Numbered from the stretch's first letter, positions 11,185 to 23,324 are shown. The stretch: DNA of 64,000 nt from Bombyx mori (GCF_030269925.1 NC_085130.1:8258501-8322500), one strand, 5' to 3'. The notes: a model not told the origin generated them from the letters alone. A program made the numbers and translations.

Positions 11185-11628
11185 TTTTTTATTGCTTAGA
11201 TGCGTGGACGATCTCACAGCCCAAGTGGTGGTGTTAAGTGGTTACTGGAACCCATAGACATCTACAATGTAAATGCGCCACCCACCTTGAGATATAAGTT
11301 CTAAGTTCTCAGTATAGTTACAACGGCTGCCCCACTTTTCAAACCGAAACGCATTACTGCTTCACGGCAGAAATAGGCGGGGCGGTGATACCTATCCGCG
11401 CGGACTCACAAGAGGTCCTATCACCAGTACATAATTACGTAAATTATAATTTTTGCAGGTTTGATTTTTATTACACGATGTTATTCCTTCACCGTGGAAG
11501 TCAATCGTGAGGATTTCTCAAGTAACCATTTCATTAGAAAAATTGGTACCCACCTGCGGGATTCGAACACCGTTGCATCGCTCGATACGAATGTACCGGA
11601 CGTCTTATCCTTTAGGCCACGACGACTT
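11185..11628 (-). mobile_element. Bm1 SINE, near full length
   Basis: Minus-strand copy running from the poly-T/TTGCTTAGATG end to the promoter head (GTCTTATCCTTTAGGCCACG at the right). Confidence 0.92.
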
Positions 11629-11894
11629 CTGGTTCTATTATTATCTGGTTCTTTCTGTAGCTGGTGGGCTTGACGCGGCTTGTATCTCTGAGCAACATGG
11701 TATTCAAAACGAGCTTAGAAGCTTTCAGTTACAGAGAGGGGCTTGGCTGCGTCTATGTATTGCATAGGGTAACCAACGGCTTACGTAGTGTGAAGTGGTT
11801 TATTACAAGTTTCTTTCTATATAACATAGTTGGTACAATAAATTATGTGTGATGTATTTCAAATTCGCTCCTACGCGAACTTAACCCTTATTCA

Positions 11895-12035
11895 AACGAG
11901 GCTTGTGGAGAGTATTAAGCGGTAGGCAGCGGCTTGGCTCTGCTCCTGGCATTGCTGAAGTCCATAGGCGACGGTAACCACTTACCATCAGGTGGGCCGT
12001 TCGCTCGTCTGCCTACAAAGGCAATAAATAAAAAA
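11895..12035 (+). mobile_element. LINE-A 3' tail
   Basis: CAAACGAGGCTTGTGGAGAG to GCCTACAAAGGCAATAAATAAA. Confidence 0.82.
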
Positions 12036-12043
12036 TAAAAACA

Positions 12044-12180
12044 CAGCCTACTGAGTTTCTCGCCGGATCTTCTCAGTGGGTCGCGATTCCGATCCGGTGG
12101 TATATTCAGCGGAGCACAACTCTTGCTAGGGCCAGTGTTAGCAGTCCGTCTGGGCGTAGTTCGAATGGTCCCTTAGGTAG
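12044..12180 (-). mobile_element. LINE-B fragment
   Basis: CCTACTGAGTTTCTCGCCGG, TCAGTGGGTCGCGATTCC, CTTGCTAGGGCCAGTGTTAG. Confidence 0.75.
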
Positions 12181-12240
12181 GGAACAAACAAAAACAAAAT
12201 TTTCTTAATTCGGATCCGTTAAAACCTATTATTATTATTA

Positions 12241-12440
12241 TAACCACCACCCTGCTTATTTCTGCCTTGAAGCAGTAATGCGTTTCGGTTTGAAGGGCGG
12301 GGCAGCCGTTGTAACAATACTTGAGATCTTATAACTTATATCTCAAGGTGGATAGCGCATTTACGTTGTAGATGCTCCAGTAACCACTTAACACCAGGCG
12401 GGCTGTGAGCTCGTCCGCTCATCTAAGCAATATAAAAAAA
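12241..12440 (+). mobile_element. Bm1 SINE, 5'-truncated
   Basis: From ACCACCACCCTGC through GTTTCGGTTTGAAGGGCGG to CATCTAAGCAATATAAAAAA. It follows a (TTA)n stretch. Confidence 0.88.
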
Positions 12441-12804
12441 ACCTTCCCTCTCAGTGTTCTAGCGTTCTTTATGTATGCAATATTTAAATGAATTATTTAT
12501 GACAATCTTACCTGTAAAGCGGTTTCATATTATCAATAATATATTAGAAACAATCACGGTTCGAAATCCTCAAATAATGGATTCACGATCTAATTACGTC
12601 AACCTTAAGATTTACATTCGAAATTCGAAAATAATGTGTTTGACATTAATTATAACCTTGCGTATCGGTTTTTAGGTATCAGCTTAACATCGTCTGGGTC
12701 GTAAGCTAGTTCATTATCTATATCGATCGATAGTGCTTATGGTTTTATCTTAACTTTTATTCGATTTAAAGTAATCAATTTTAATTACATACGTAACGAT
12801 TCAA

Positions 12805-12912
12805 ATAAGGTCAGCGTTGAGTATGCCGTAGCTGTGCCTTTGGAATTGCTGATTTCCATGAGCCGCGGTAACCGCTCACAATCAGATGGGTCATCTGCCT
12901 ATAAGGGCGAAA
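12805..12912 (+). mobile_element. LINE-A 3' tail, diverged
   Basis: GGAATTGCTGATTTCCATGAG to CTGCCTATAAGGGCGAAAAAA. Confidence 0.65.
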
Positions 12913-13180
12913 AAATAAATCGTTTTTCAGATCGCAATGTTAGTTTCATCTAATCTTCGAACCACGTATGCAACATGCCTGAATGGAGAGTGGTAATAAC
13001 ATGGATAATGGCAAAACTAGCTGCTAGACACATGTCACTGGGTACTGGGTACTTTAATTATTGATCTCAATAGTTTGAATGTCATCGTCAATTGCATTAA
13101 CTTGTAAATCTCCTCTTTAAATGTATTTAGAGCTTGCCAATTCGTAAGGGTCCAAATAAATATGTAAAATACTAGCCATA

Positions 13181-13381
13181 CTAGCCCGCTTCGCTGGGTA
13201 TTTAAAATTAATGTTATTATTTATAATCATTATTATTAGGGACTCATATAAACATTAGTCTATCCGTTAAGCACATGTATTTTATAAATGGATACCAAGT
13301 TTCAAATCAATCGGATGCATGGTTCAGTAGTTATAACGGAACATCCGTAAAAACCACTGTAGATTAATATATTAGTATAGA
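13181..13381 (-). mobile_element. Short Helitron
   Basis: CTAGCCCGCTTCGCTGGG on the left and AATATATTAGTATAGA on the right. The same family is nested at 15615-15812. Confidence 0.72.
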
Positions 13382-13431
13382 TATATATACTACCTATTTA
13401 CTCAATTCATTTGAATACTTCTTTGAGTATG

Positions 13432-13545
13432 TAAGGGTAGGCAGCGGCTTGGTTCTGCCCCTAGCATTGCTGAAGTCCATGGGCGACGGTAACCACTCAC
13501 CATCAGGTAAGCCATGTGCTTGTCTGCCTACGAGGGTAACAAGAA
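13432..13545 (+). mobile_element. LINE-A 3' tail
   Basis: GTAGGCAGCGGCTTGG to CTGCCTACGAGGGTAAC. Confidence 0.8.
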
Positions 13546-13570
13546 AAAAATCTCGTAATAAAACTTTAAC

Positions 13571-13699
13571 TATAGTTGAGATCTTAGAACTTATATCTCA
13601 AGGTGGGTGGCATTTACGTTGTAGATGTCTATGGGCTTCAACCACTTAACACCAGGTGGGCTGTGAGCTCGTCCACCCATCTAATCAATAAAAAAAAAA
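13571..13699 (+). mobile_element. Bm1 SINE, 3' fragment
   Basis: Only the last 130 bases, from TGAGATCTTAGAAC to the A-tail. Confidence 0.88.
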
Positions 13700-13924
13700 T
13701 TGAACAAAACCAAACATACGACACGTAATAAAAACTAGCATATCAAACTCACAGCCAGTGTATATTACTTGGCCAAAAGCCTGTATATACAGTTCCACCG
13801 GCTCTGTCGACAGACTGAACTGAGAAAGGGGAAAACTGTGAAATAATAAATAATAATAATAATTGGGGATACATTTTAAAACGCACAAGATAGTGTTTCG
13901 GTAATCAATAAATGCCAGCCGTAT

Positions 13925-14100
13925 GCCGATGCGACCGGTCTCCGTTAGCTACGACAGACCTCTGCCCGGGCATGGCTGGTGATCCCTCCCCCCCCCTCTA
14001 TGCGCAGCCTCCGAAGGCGCGTCCTCACTCCTCGCTCGACCACCAGAGAGAGCGCACGTGTCCCTCCCGCGCGTCCCTACCTGTGGCGTAGTTACGGATT
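13925..14100. promoter_or_regulatory. GC-rich, CpG-containing patch, promoter-like
   Basis: A compact patch that is far more GC- and CpG-rich than its AT-rich surroundings and does not resemble the repeat families of the window. It contains a C-rich run and several CGCG words. It lies just upstream of the candidate noncoding exon ending at 14304. Confidence 0.3.
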
Positions 14101-14304
14101 ACAGTGTTTATGAATGGAGATTTTAATGAGAGAAAAAAAAACCGGTTTTTTTTTAATAGAGACCCGATTTCCGATTGTCGTGGGATCGTGAACAGGTTGC
14201 AGTGTTAGTGTTTCGATATTCATTTATATTTAAATTATAATATTCTCTGTGTTACATCTGTGTTCTGTGTTAGTGTTGAGTGAATTTCTCGAGAAACATT
14301 ATGT
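14100..14304 (+). promoter_or_regulatory. Candidate noncoding first exon ending in a strong splice donor
   Basis: After a GC-rich patch (13930-14100) the sequence has TGCAGTGTTAGTG (about 14196, resembling the arthropod CAGT initiator) and ends ATGT|GTAAGTAAG at 14305, an excellent 5' splice site. No sizeable ORF is present. It could be the upstream noncoding exon required by the acceptor at 39573, but it could equally belong to another transcript or be fortuitous. Purely sequence-based; no RNA evidence. Confidence 0.3.
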
Positions 14305-15043
14305 GTAAGTAAGATCTTGTCAAGTTATGATTAAGTTACTGAAAAATATCTCATTACAGTTAATATCGAAGCTTTTTTTTTTGAATGCACAACGTGATAA
14401 CCGAAGCGGGTATTGACATTCGCGAGCTTTCGGAAAAGCTCCGTTTCGCGTTAGAATGCGTAGGTGTTTAATTATATCTGATCGACTTCTAAATAAATAA
14501 GACGGCAAATGAGGCTTCATACGGTTCTTATTAGTGATCGCTTATCATTAAATGTACCATGCGCCAGTCTACCAAGATATTTGCTTTATTTATTTCAAAT
14601 AGATTTTTTTAGTACATAAATTAATGTCTTCGAAAAAGTCCTTTCTCAGATGTTATCCTTAAAGTTCAAGCTAGTTTTTGTAATGTTATGCGATGATGTC
14701 CATGGACAGATGCCTCGTCCTTCTATTTGGTGTAATAAAACGAAGACTCGAATTTCCAAAAATAATTTCCTCTCTACTCTTTTATTTTTTAAATTTATGA
14801 TTAATCTAACAGTCGACGATTGTAAGGTCTAATTAGGATAGGATTACTAGATTACTGATTAGGATTACTCAAAGCAATTACATAGAGTTGTATTGTGAGT
14901 CGTTGAGAAATTGGTAGGTATCTCCTAGCCTGTTTCCTTCGCGTAGGAGTGGTTTGAAGGGTAGGACATGTCTATACCAACGCACAGACCTACGCTTAAC
15001 ATTATTTAACAAGGTCTTAGCTTCCAAATACAATTAATCTATA
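14305..15043. other. No gene seen
   Basis: AT-rich sequence after the candidate donor at 14305; a 60-codon ORF at 14650-14832 has no support. Confidence 0.45.
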
Positions 15044-15461
15044 CTAGAGGTCCCGCAGTAGTCGAAATTCGACTATAATTAATTGGAATTGTAATTTTGT
15101 ACACTATTATGATTGTATTTTATACTTCTATAATCACAAATTTCGCCAAGACTACACTATAAAAAATATTAACAAAGACAAACAATATTTAATCTATTCT
15201 CAATTTGACAACAGACGTCAAGAACAAAAGTTTGACAATAAATAGTATGCATGCGTGTGTGCGTCAAATACATGGTATGTAGTGTGTGTAATGTTTTCTT
15301 TATTGATTTAATGTATCTTTTATGCGTTATTTAAAAAAAAATATTAGCATTGTGCACTTCTTCTCTATATTCTCTATAAGTGTGGAAAATTTCATACTCC
15401 TCCGTCCGCGCAATTTTCGTAAAAAGGGATACAAAGTTTTTGCTTCACGTATTAATATTAA
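15044..15461 (-). mobile_element. Helitron H1, left member of a head-to-head pair
   Basis: CTAGAGGTCCCGCAGTAGTC through CTTCACGTATTAATATTAA. Its 5' end abuts the 5' end of the next, inverted copy. Confidence 0.75.
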
Positions 15462-16090
15462 TCTATATAATAATATGTGAAGAAAAAAATTTGTAGCTCT
15501 ATTTACGAAAATTGCGCGGACGGAGAAGTATGAAATTTCCCACACTTATACACAATATAGAGAAGGAGTGCAGAAAGCTAATTTTTTTTTAGTACGCCTT
15601 AAAAATACATTAAATCTATACTAATATATAAATCTACAGTAGTTTTTACGGATGTCTGAACCATGCATCCGATTGACTTGGAACTTGGTATCCATGTAGA
15701 AAATACATGTACTTAATGGATAGACTAATATTTATATGAATGTTGAACTCCCTTATAATAATGACAATAAATAATAATGTTAATTTTAAATGCCCAGCGA
15801 AGCGGGCGACTGCGGCTTGTCAATAATAAAAACATTACACACACTATATACCATGTATTTGACACATCACATATAAATACATTTGAATTCTGTGTTTATT
15901 GTCAAACTTTTGTTATTGTTTAAAGTCTGTGGTCAAATTGAAAATAGATTAATATTGTTTGTTTTTAATATTATTTGCCTAAAGTGTAGTCTTGGCTAAA
16001 TCTCTGATTATAGAAGTATAATTGTCTTTGAGAATATAACTTTAATCATGTTCAAATTCAATCGGATTTCGACTACTGAGGGACCACTAG
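15462..16090 (+). mobile_element. Helitron H1-related, right member of the pair, with a nested Helitron
   Basis: TCTATATAATAATATGTGAAG to CTACTGAGGGACCACTAG (CTAG at 16087-16090). A second short Helitron (15615-15812) is inserted in it. Confidence 0.72.
15615..15812 (+). mobile_element. Short Helitron nested in another
   Basis: TCTATACTAATATATAAATC to CCCAGCGAAGCGGGCG; the terminal CTAG is altered. Same family as 13181-13381. Confidence 0.65.
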
Positions 16091-16332
16091 TATCTTTAAA
16101 TACATCGAAGGCAAGAAATACTTTAAAACATATCTACATTTTTACGGATTAATTTGAAGTATTTTACAGTATTTTTGCAGCGTATCGTGTATCTAATTAA
16201 AATCACTTTTACTTTTTAATCTCGTTGACGATTCAAATTGTAAAGTACTCAAAATTTCGTAAAGAATCTGATGACAGTAAAAAAACGCGAAATGATTTCG
16301 TAAAATTAGTTTTAATGACTGTACAGTATAGG

Positions 16333-16795
16333 TTTTTTTGTTTTTAATACGCTTTTATTAGCTTCAGACGTATGTATGTTAGTATGTAACGGAATCTTTG
16401 AACATGATTTTGACCCCCTTCAAAACGTGGGATTAACTCGAAATTTGGCATACTTAATAAGGACAGATGACAATTTAATAATTAAAAAAGATAATTGAAA
16501 AAATTGAAATTCAACTAAAAAATGAAAAATAAATAATAGTTTAAAAAAACAAAAAAATACGCTTTTATAGAAAACCCAACTAAGAATAGGAAATAAATTT
16601 TAATAAATTTGAATTATAAATAGTGTAAGAAAAAATGATTTTATTGTAAAAAAGCGTGGTGTGTTTTTAAGGATATTATCGAAATAACCCTTCTACTCAT
16701 ATCTGTTCATAAAATATTTATAATTACTGATACCATGCACACCACACTTTTTTTTACAATAAAATCAATAAAATTTATTGAAATTTATTTTCAAT
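16333..16795. mobile_element. Foldback/MITE element F1
   Basis: Outer word AATACGCTTTTATTAGC, then TTTGAACATGATTTTGACCC and TAATAAGGACAGATGACAATT. An internal inverted pair (AAAATGATTTTATTGTAAAA / TTTTACAATAAAATCAATAA) flanks GTGGTGTGTTTTTAAGG. Confidence 0.72.
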
Positions 16796-16849
16796 TTTTT
16801 CAACTTTTCGACTTTCTTTCAACTTTTTTTTTTCGACTTTCTTTTGTCT

Positions 16850-17089
16850 GGTGGTAGGACCTCTTGTAAGTCCGCGCGGTTAGGTACCACCGCCCCGCCT
16901 ATTTCTGTCGTGAAGCAGTAATACGTTTCGGTTTGAAGGGTGGGGCAGCCGCTGTAACTATACTGAGATCTTAAAACTTATATCTCAAGGTGGGTGCCGC
17001 ATTTACGTTGTAGATGTCCAAGGGCTCCAGTAACCACTTAACACCAGGTGGGCTGTGAGCTCGTCCACCCAGCTAAGCAATAAAAAAAA
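16850..17089 (+). mobile_element. Bm1 SINE, short form
   Basis: Begins CTGGTGGTAGGACC and ends CAATAAAAAAAAG; lies just after the foldback element at 16333. Confidence 0.9.
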
Positions 17090-17399
17090 GAGCCTTTGAC
17101 TCCCCGATATGTATGTCTCGATATAATATTTTCTGGAGTAAAATGCAATTTTTTTATGTATCTATTTCTATAAACAAAGAAAGAAACATTTCGGAACTCG
17201 ATATTTTACGACAGAAACAAGTATATCAATATTTATTTAACAGACACTTGACATTTTCCCCTCGCTGTTTGACCTCTTAAAGGTTGAGAAATGCGAACTA
17301 AAGATACTTTGAGCTTTTGAGCTTACAATGATAATTCAAGATCGTTTTGTTTTTGGAAATTTTAGGACGTCACAATAATTTTTTATAATTAATATTTTA

Positions 17400-17745
17400 T
17401 TTATTTAATTTTATTGTGCTTGTAGGCAGACGAGCATACGGCCCACCTGATGGTGAGTGGTTACTGTAGCCCATGGACATCATAAATGTCAGGGGCAGAG
17501 CCGCTTTGAAGAAGGATATGTCATAACGCTCGGGAAACATCGTGGAGGAGAGAGCTCATTCCAAAGCCGGATGGTACGTGGCAAAAAAGATCTCTGGAAA
17601 CGCACTGTTGATGAACGCAGTGGCTCCAGTTAGTGTGGACGATCTCTACTCCGGTGGCGGGCGGTGCGGTGATAAAAACGAGATGATGGAATCATCTCAA
17701 ACAATTCCTCAGAGCACTCCCCATGGAACAAATTCATATTTATAT
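17400..17745 (-). mobile_element. LINE-A 3' end with ORF2 C-terminus
   Basis: The minus strand holds the end of the ORF2 region (cf. 22430-22560) followed by the 3' tail CCACTCACCATCAGGTGGGC...CTGCCTACAAG. Decayed. Confidence 0.72.
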
Positions 17746-17830
17746 TCATATATAAATTCATATATAGAAATAATTGCATAAATAATTGAAGGGCTTTCCA
17801 GTCGTAGATTTTTATCTAAATTTTAAACTA

Positions 17831-18118
17831 TTAATGCACGTGGTATTGTAATGCAGAACTGTGTCGTGGTTGAAATAGGCACGGTGGTGGTACAGACTTA
17901 AGTAGGCTCACAATACCACCACAAGCTGAGAGTCCTGTCACAAGTCCCACATTCTGTAACTTGCCTGACGCGTCATTGACAGATATGCCAGGTGATAAAA
18001 ACATGCCAAATCCAAAAAGACAATCTGACGTCACAGGAAATTGTAACGAAGTGACATGCGAAATGCCATTCTCAATCTTCCTGGATGACGAAGCGAACGG
18101 AAATTTCAATGAAATCAT
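17831..18118 (-). other. Unrecognised 95-codon ORF
   Basis: Between the LINE-A end at 17745 and unique-looking sequence. Contains a Gly/Ser-rich centre; no motif seen. Confidence 0.15.
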
Positions 18119-18494
18119 TAATTCTAATTTTATCCAAAAAAAAATTTAGGTTTAAATCATTTCAATCGACTAAGAGTATAAATGAGTCGACTATTATCAA
18201 AGCCGGCAATCTGACTTTTGGATAATTATTGGTAAATCAGAAAAACGAATTATTGACTTTGTATTCCATTGGCAGTCACAAAACTCTTCGGAACGACATC
18301 TTAGATAAATAACAGGTTAACTATTAACCTTTATTTAATGCAGGTTTTGAACCGTATTCTTTGAAGGAGACGATTATATTCAAATCAATCTGTATTGACA
18401 TATCAATAACATTTTTTTGTCCAAATGCACAGATTGCCACCTTTGATAATAGACGACTCAAATAAGTGAAATTCGATGACTTAAATCTCTGGAT

Positions 18495-18875
18495 TTATAT
18501 TCTTTCGTCAACAAAACCACTTTTTTGAAGATATACTTCTTTAGGCGCGTTATGAAAAATTTTATGAGAGTGAAATTTTACGATGCGCGCGCACCGTGAC
18601 ACAGAATTAACAGAATGAAGTTGCCTACTAAATCGCTCATTATCATACGACCGACGTAACTTGGCGAGTCTGAATATAGTCGCAGGTGAACTTTCCGAAT
18701 CGTACCGAGAATTACCGAATGTATACGATGTCAAGAAAACGGATGTCCAATATGCGTGTTTGAGGATGTTGTTTAATCGATTTTTTTTTTCAAATTGATT
18801 AAAATATAAATAAAAAAAAACAACAAATAATAATAAAAATAAAGTATAACTTCTTACGCGCGTACATAAGTACAC
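18495..18875 (-). other. Unrecognised 126-codon ORF
   Basis: Longest non-periodic ORF in the window. The N-terminus (LFLLLFVVFFYLYF) is hydrophobic but encoded by T-rich low-complexity DNA; the rest is basic and Ser-rich with no motif. No splice or promoter support. Probably chance, but kept because it does not overlap a recognised repeat. Confidence 0.2.
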
Positions 18876-18883
18876 GCACCCTT

Positions 18884-19140
18884 TTTTTCCTTCCTAAGCT
18901 GATAGCCTTGAGAGGCTATTTCAGCGTAACCTTAACTAGTAGGTGAGCTCACGGGGCTCAAACCGGAGTGATGCTAACACTGACCCCAGCAAGAGTAGTG
19001 CTTCGCAGAATATACCGGATCAGAAACGCGACCCACTGAGAAGATCCGGTGAGGAACGCAGTGGGCTGTGTCTATGGGTTAATTCGCTCGTCGAGCCCTT
19101 CGTCGCAAGCGACGGGTTCGACGAGGACGGTGACCGGGGC
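18884..19140 (+). mobile_element. LINE-B 3' region
   Basis: TTTTTTCCTTCCTAAGCTGATAG to GACGAGGACGGTGACCGG. Confidence 0.8.
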
Positions 19141-19507
19141 TAAAACCACTGAGTGTTGAGAAACAGATGAAATAATGGATCTTAAGTATTACATCTTCAA
19201 CTATATACATAATTATAATGTTAATTATATACATATATGTATATAATGAATTGGTGTGACGCAATGTTACTCATGATGGTAATTACATATAGTGATAAAT
19301 AAGTGTGTTGTTGTTGTAGCTAAAACTGGGTGGACCTTTATGAAACATTAGACTCTATTAGCCAGTCAGCGCCATCTATCGCACGTTGATGGTACTTTAA
19401 CAGAAACCTTCCTCGGAGTCAAAATAACAATTACAATGGGCTTCGTCAGAGAGGCATGAATAGTAGGCAATTTGTAAAAAAACTAAACTATAATTATAAT
19501 AAATTAT

Positions 19508-19751
19508 TGGTGGTAAAAGGTCTTATGAGTCCGCATGGGTAGGTATCACCACCCTGCCTATTTCTGCCGTGAAGCAGTAATAGGTTTCGGTTAGAAGGGC
19601 GGGGCACCCGTTGTAACTATACTTGAAACCTTAGAACTTATATCTCAAGGTGGGTGGCGCATTTGCGTTGTGAATGTCTATGGGCTCCAGTAACCACTCA
19701 ACACCAGGTGGGTTGTGAGCTCGTCCACCCAACTAAGCAATTAAAAAAAAA
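19508..19751 (+). mobile_element. Bm1 SINE, short form
   Basis: Begins TTGGTGGTAAAAGG and ends AACTAAGCAATTAAAAAAAA. Confidence 0.9.
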
Positions 19752-20127
19752 CAATCTAAATCATTATACAATTAATTCACACACACAATAACATAACAAT
19801 AACATCTGTCTCATGGGACTTCGTAATTGGAATAGAACAGAGGCTCCCAAACTTATTTTGTCTACTGTCCACTTTGAGACTAATAATTATTTTTTATCGC
19901 CCCATTTTTTTTTCTGTTACTTAAACACCACTCAAGCGAGAGCTCAGTCGGTGTCTAAGAGTCCTCCTAAATGAAATTACAAATCGTCTTCCAAGCCTCT
20001 ACACAACACACCCTTTTTTTTCTGGGTCTCTTACCGCCCCCCTTTAAGCCTGCAGCGCTCACAAGGGGGCGTTATCGACCACTTTGAGAAAGGCCGGAAT
20101 AGAGTGTAGGAGCGCTGTTCTAACGCG

Positions 20128-20188
20128 ACACAAATTTGAGTTAACTTTTACGCGATCGAGAACGTTAAAAAACTCGCATTAAACACAT
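20128..20188. mobile_element. MITE M1, right end only
   Basis: AAATTTGAGTTAACTTTTACGCG to AAAACTCGCATTAAACACATG. Confidence 0.7.
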
Positions 20189-20378
20189 GGCTTTGGTAGA
20201 CGTCGATTGCCAGGTGGGCTCGGAGTTCATCTGAGGAATTATCTATCCATTAACTCTATCTGTGCGACATAGTTTTTGAATGTCGGAGTGGGCGTATACA
20301 GTTATCGGCAACCATTAATATGGGCTCATGTTACGTGCTGGGTTCGTATTTATGTTCAAGTATAGTATAATATGTATA

Positions 20379-20815
20379 TCTATACTTATTAATATTATAA
20401 AGAGGAAAGATTTGTTTGTTTGTATTGAATAGGCTCCGAAACTACTGAACCGATTTGAAAAATTCTTTCACTGTTTGGAAGCTACACTATTCCCGAGTGA
20501 CATACGCTATAATCTTTTTTGAAAAAATTAGGGATCCTTACTAAAAGACCAATAATGTAACCCAAGGTGTATAAAAATTACTTAAAATATTCTTTACATC
20601 GCATGCCCTGCGCAAACTATTGATGATAGAATAAACTTATGAATGTACTACGACTTTGTAGAACGCATTATTATTCACAAAAAGTGTCGCGACAGCATAT
20701 GTCTAACTATTATAGTTATGCCGCAATAAGTGTTCTTTTATTTTACAAATAAACCATGTCAAATATCGTTGAAGTGTTTGTTAAAGACCCGAGCGGAGCC
20801 GGAGCGGGCTGCTAG
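20379..20815 (+). mobile_element. Short Helitron, common lepidopteran type
   Basis: TCTATACTTATTAATATTAT to GGAGCGGGCTGCTAG followed by T. Internal ACCGATTTGAAAAATTC is typical of this group. Confidence 0.75.
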
Positions 20816-21004
20816 TACAGTATAAGTATAAATAATAGGATCGCCTTTTTTAATACATCAGCTATCAGATTCAGCATGTGTTAGTGATTACGAGGGATCG
20901 AAGCTTGAATTGAAAGTACAGTACAAATAACTTTCCTATAACGCGGTATTTTATAACACGGTCGCTCTTTAACACGAAAAGAAAACCACGGTATTTCTAC
21001 AATA

Positions 21005-21136
21005 TTTTTTTAATGCTTAGATGTGTGGACGAGCTCACAGCCTACCTGGTGTTAAGTGGTTACTGGGGCCCATAGACATCTACAACGTAAATGCGCCACC
21101 CATCTTGAGATTTAAGTTCTAAGGTCTCAGTATATG
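21005..21136 (-). mobile_element. Bm1 SINE, 3' fragment
   Basis: TTAATGCTTAGATGTGTGG through GGTCTCAGTATA on the minus strand. Confidence 0.87.
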
Positions 21137-21521
21137 TAGTTATGTACAACGATACAACACGATAACGAAATTTTTCTCGAATTAACGAACTCTGAAGATT
21201 TGGCTTGCGTTATCTAATTTTTGTTATGGTGTTGTCCATGTGACATGTCTGTCTTCAGACGATGCTTGAGCATAGCAACTTTTTTTCAGGACATTTAAAA
21301 TTTATCTACACAACGTTTTTTTGCTTTTACGATTAGAGAAAATCGTATCGTAACGTGGTTTAGAAGAAGGAAGCGGAGAAAGAGATAGATAGCTAAGAGG
21401 AGAGTGATCTCTTTTTTGACTATTCAGTGATGCGACTATCGCATCAGGGTACAAATGCTTACAAACGTGTTTAATAGAATGTTGTTATTCACCTACATGT
21501 GTGATCTTTTCAGTAGTCTAA

Positions 21522-21804
21522 TCTTATACCTTTAAACGAACAATTCTTGTATATTAATACAATTCATATATAATCTGAATCTCGGAAACGGCTCCAACGA
21601 TTTTCATACAGGGGATTTCGGGGGCGATAAATCGATCTAGCTACGATTTATTTTCAGAAAATGTTGTTTTATTCGTGTTTGCACTAATCAACTCTTCCCG
21701 ACATCTATTGGTGAATAATAATACTATTTTTCTTAATTGAGGGCAACTAACCGTTTAAAGACACAACAAGATGGCGTTATCAAAAAAAAACCATCATCAT
21801 CTAG
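21522..21804 (+). mobile_element. Short Helitron, family H2
   Basis: TCTTATACCTTTAAACGAAC to AACCATCATCATCTAG followed by T. Sister copies at 46965 and 63910. Confidence 0.72.
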
Positions 21805-21895
21805 TTACGAAAAATTTAGTATCGCACTTTGGAATTGAAATGATAATTAATTGTCTATAACCTAAACTACTTAAAGATATTGGGTTCATTCGCAT

Positions 21896-22280
21896 TTTCC
21901 CTACCCATCTGCTAATAGTCTAAGGCTATTCCAGCTATTGCCGGACTGGTAGGTGAGCTCACGGGCTCAACCTGAGATAGTTTGCTAATACTAGCTTTAG
22001 CAAGAGCAGTTCTTCAGAATCTACCACCAGATCAAAATCCTGATCCACTTAAGATCTGGCTTTTTTTTTTTTTTTTTTTTCCTATCTATGCTGATAGCCT
22101 TGAGAGGCTACTTCAGCGTACCCTAGCTTGTGTAGGTGAGCTCGCGGGGCTCAAACCGGAGAATTGCTAACACCGCCCTAGCAAGAGCAGTGCTTCGCAG
22201 AATCTACCACCGGATCGGAAGCGCGACCCACTGAGAAGATCCGGCGAGAAACTCAGTGGGCTATAGCTACGGGGTCATAA
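21896..22280 (+). mobile_element. Two consecutive LINE-B copies
   Basis: A diverged copy (21896-22050) is interrupted by a long T run and a fresher copy (22080-22280) in the same orientation. The second probably inserted into the first. Confidence 0.75.
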
Positions 22281-22429
22281 ACAAAACTTTACCAACATTT
22301 TTGGGCCATCTAACTTTTGCATTGAAGGAAGCATTACGATAATATCATTCTTCAAATTTTAATAAGATGTGTGGAAAATCTGGAAGCATGAGGATAGTGT
22401 AAAAAAAAACTACATCTACCACTGCGTAT

Positions 22430-22672
22430 TCGACAGTGCGTTTCCAGAGGTATTTTTTGCCACGTACCATCCGGCTATGGAATGAGCTCCCCTCTACGGT
22501 GTTTCCCGAGCGCTATGACATATCCTTCTTCAAACGAGGTTTGTGAAGAGTATTAAGCGGTAGGCAGCGGCTTGGCTCTGCTCCTGGTATTGCTAAAGTC
22601 CATTGGCGACGGTAAACACTCACCATCAGGTGGGCCGTACGCTCGTCAGCCTACAAGGGCAATAAAAAAAAA
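22430..22672 (+). mobile_element. LINE-A 3' end with ORF2 C-terminus (Jockey/CR1-like)
   Basis: One frame reads RTIRLWNELPSTVFPERYD, then SFFKRGL, the usual C-terminal signature of Jockey/CR1-type ORF2. It is followed by the 3' tail ending CTACAAGGGCAATAAAAAAA. Confidence 0.78.
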
Positions 22673-23028
22673 TGCCGTCCGATTACTAGCAGCTACGACG
22701 ATTTTGCAACGGATATAGTTTGTCGATGCGCTAGAAAAAACATAAAATTTACTTTGAATTAACAACAAAAAAAAAAAAGGAATCAATTACCGATACTGGT
22801 TTGAATGATCGCCACCGGATGTGGAGCTTGAACGGCTCGGGAACCGGTCTGCAGCGGCTCCGTGTTCCCAGCCAAGCTGTTTTTGTTTGGTACAAGCTTT
22901 TTTTTTTCATTACTGCGATCAGTCTTTAGAGATATTTAATAGCAGTTTTTGATACTAAGCACAAAGTGGGAATGAGTTGCTCGCTCCGGGCATTTCAATA
23001 TTGCAATAATTGTTACGTTAAAATACCT

Positions 23029-23270
23029 TTATTTTTATTGCTTAGATGGATGGACGAGCTCACAGCCCACCTGGTGTCAAGTGGTTACTGGAGCCCATAG
23101 ACATCTACAACGTAAATGCGTCACCCACCTTGAGGTATAAGCTCTAAGATCTCAGTATAGTTACAACGGCTGCCCTACGCTTCAGACCGAAACGCATTAC
23201 TGCTTCACGGCAGAAATAAACAGGGCAATGGTACCTACCCCCGCGGACTCACAAGATATCCTACCACCAG
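23029..23270 (-). mobile_element. Bm1 SINE, short form
   Basis: Ends at CCTACCACCAG, the common short-form boundary. Confidence 0.9.
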
Positions 23271-23324
23271 AAAAGAACCTCTTGTAAAAATGAATACTTA
23301 AAAAAAATATCTAATATTAAAAAA

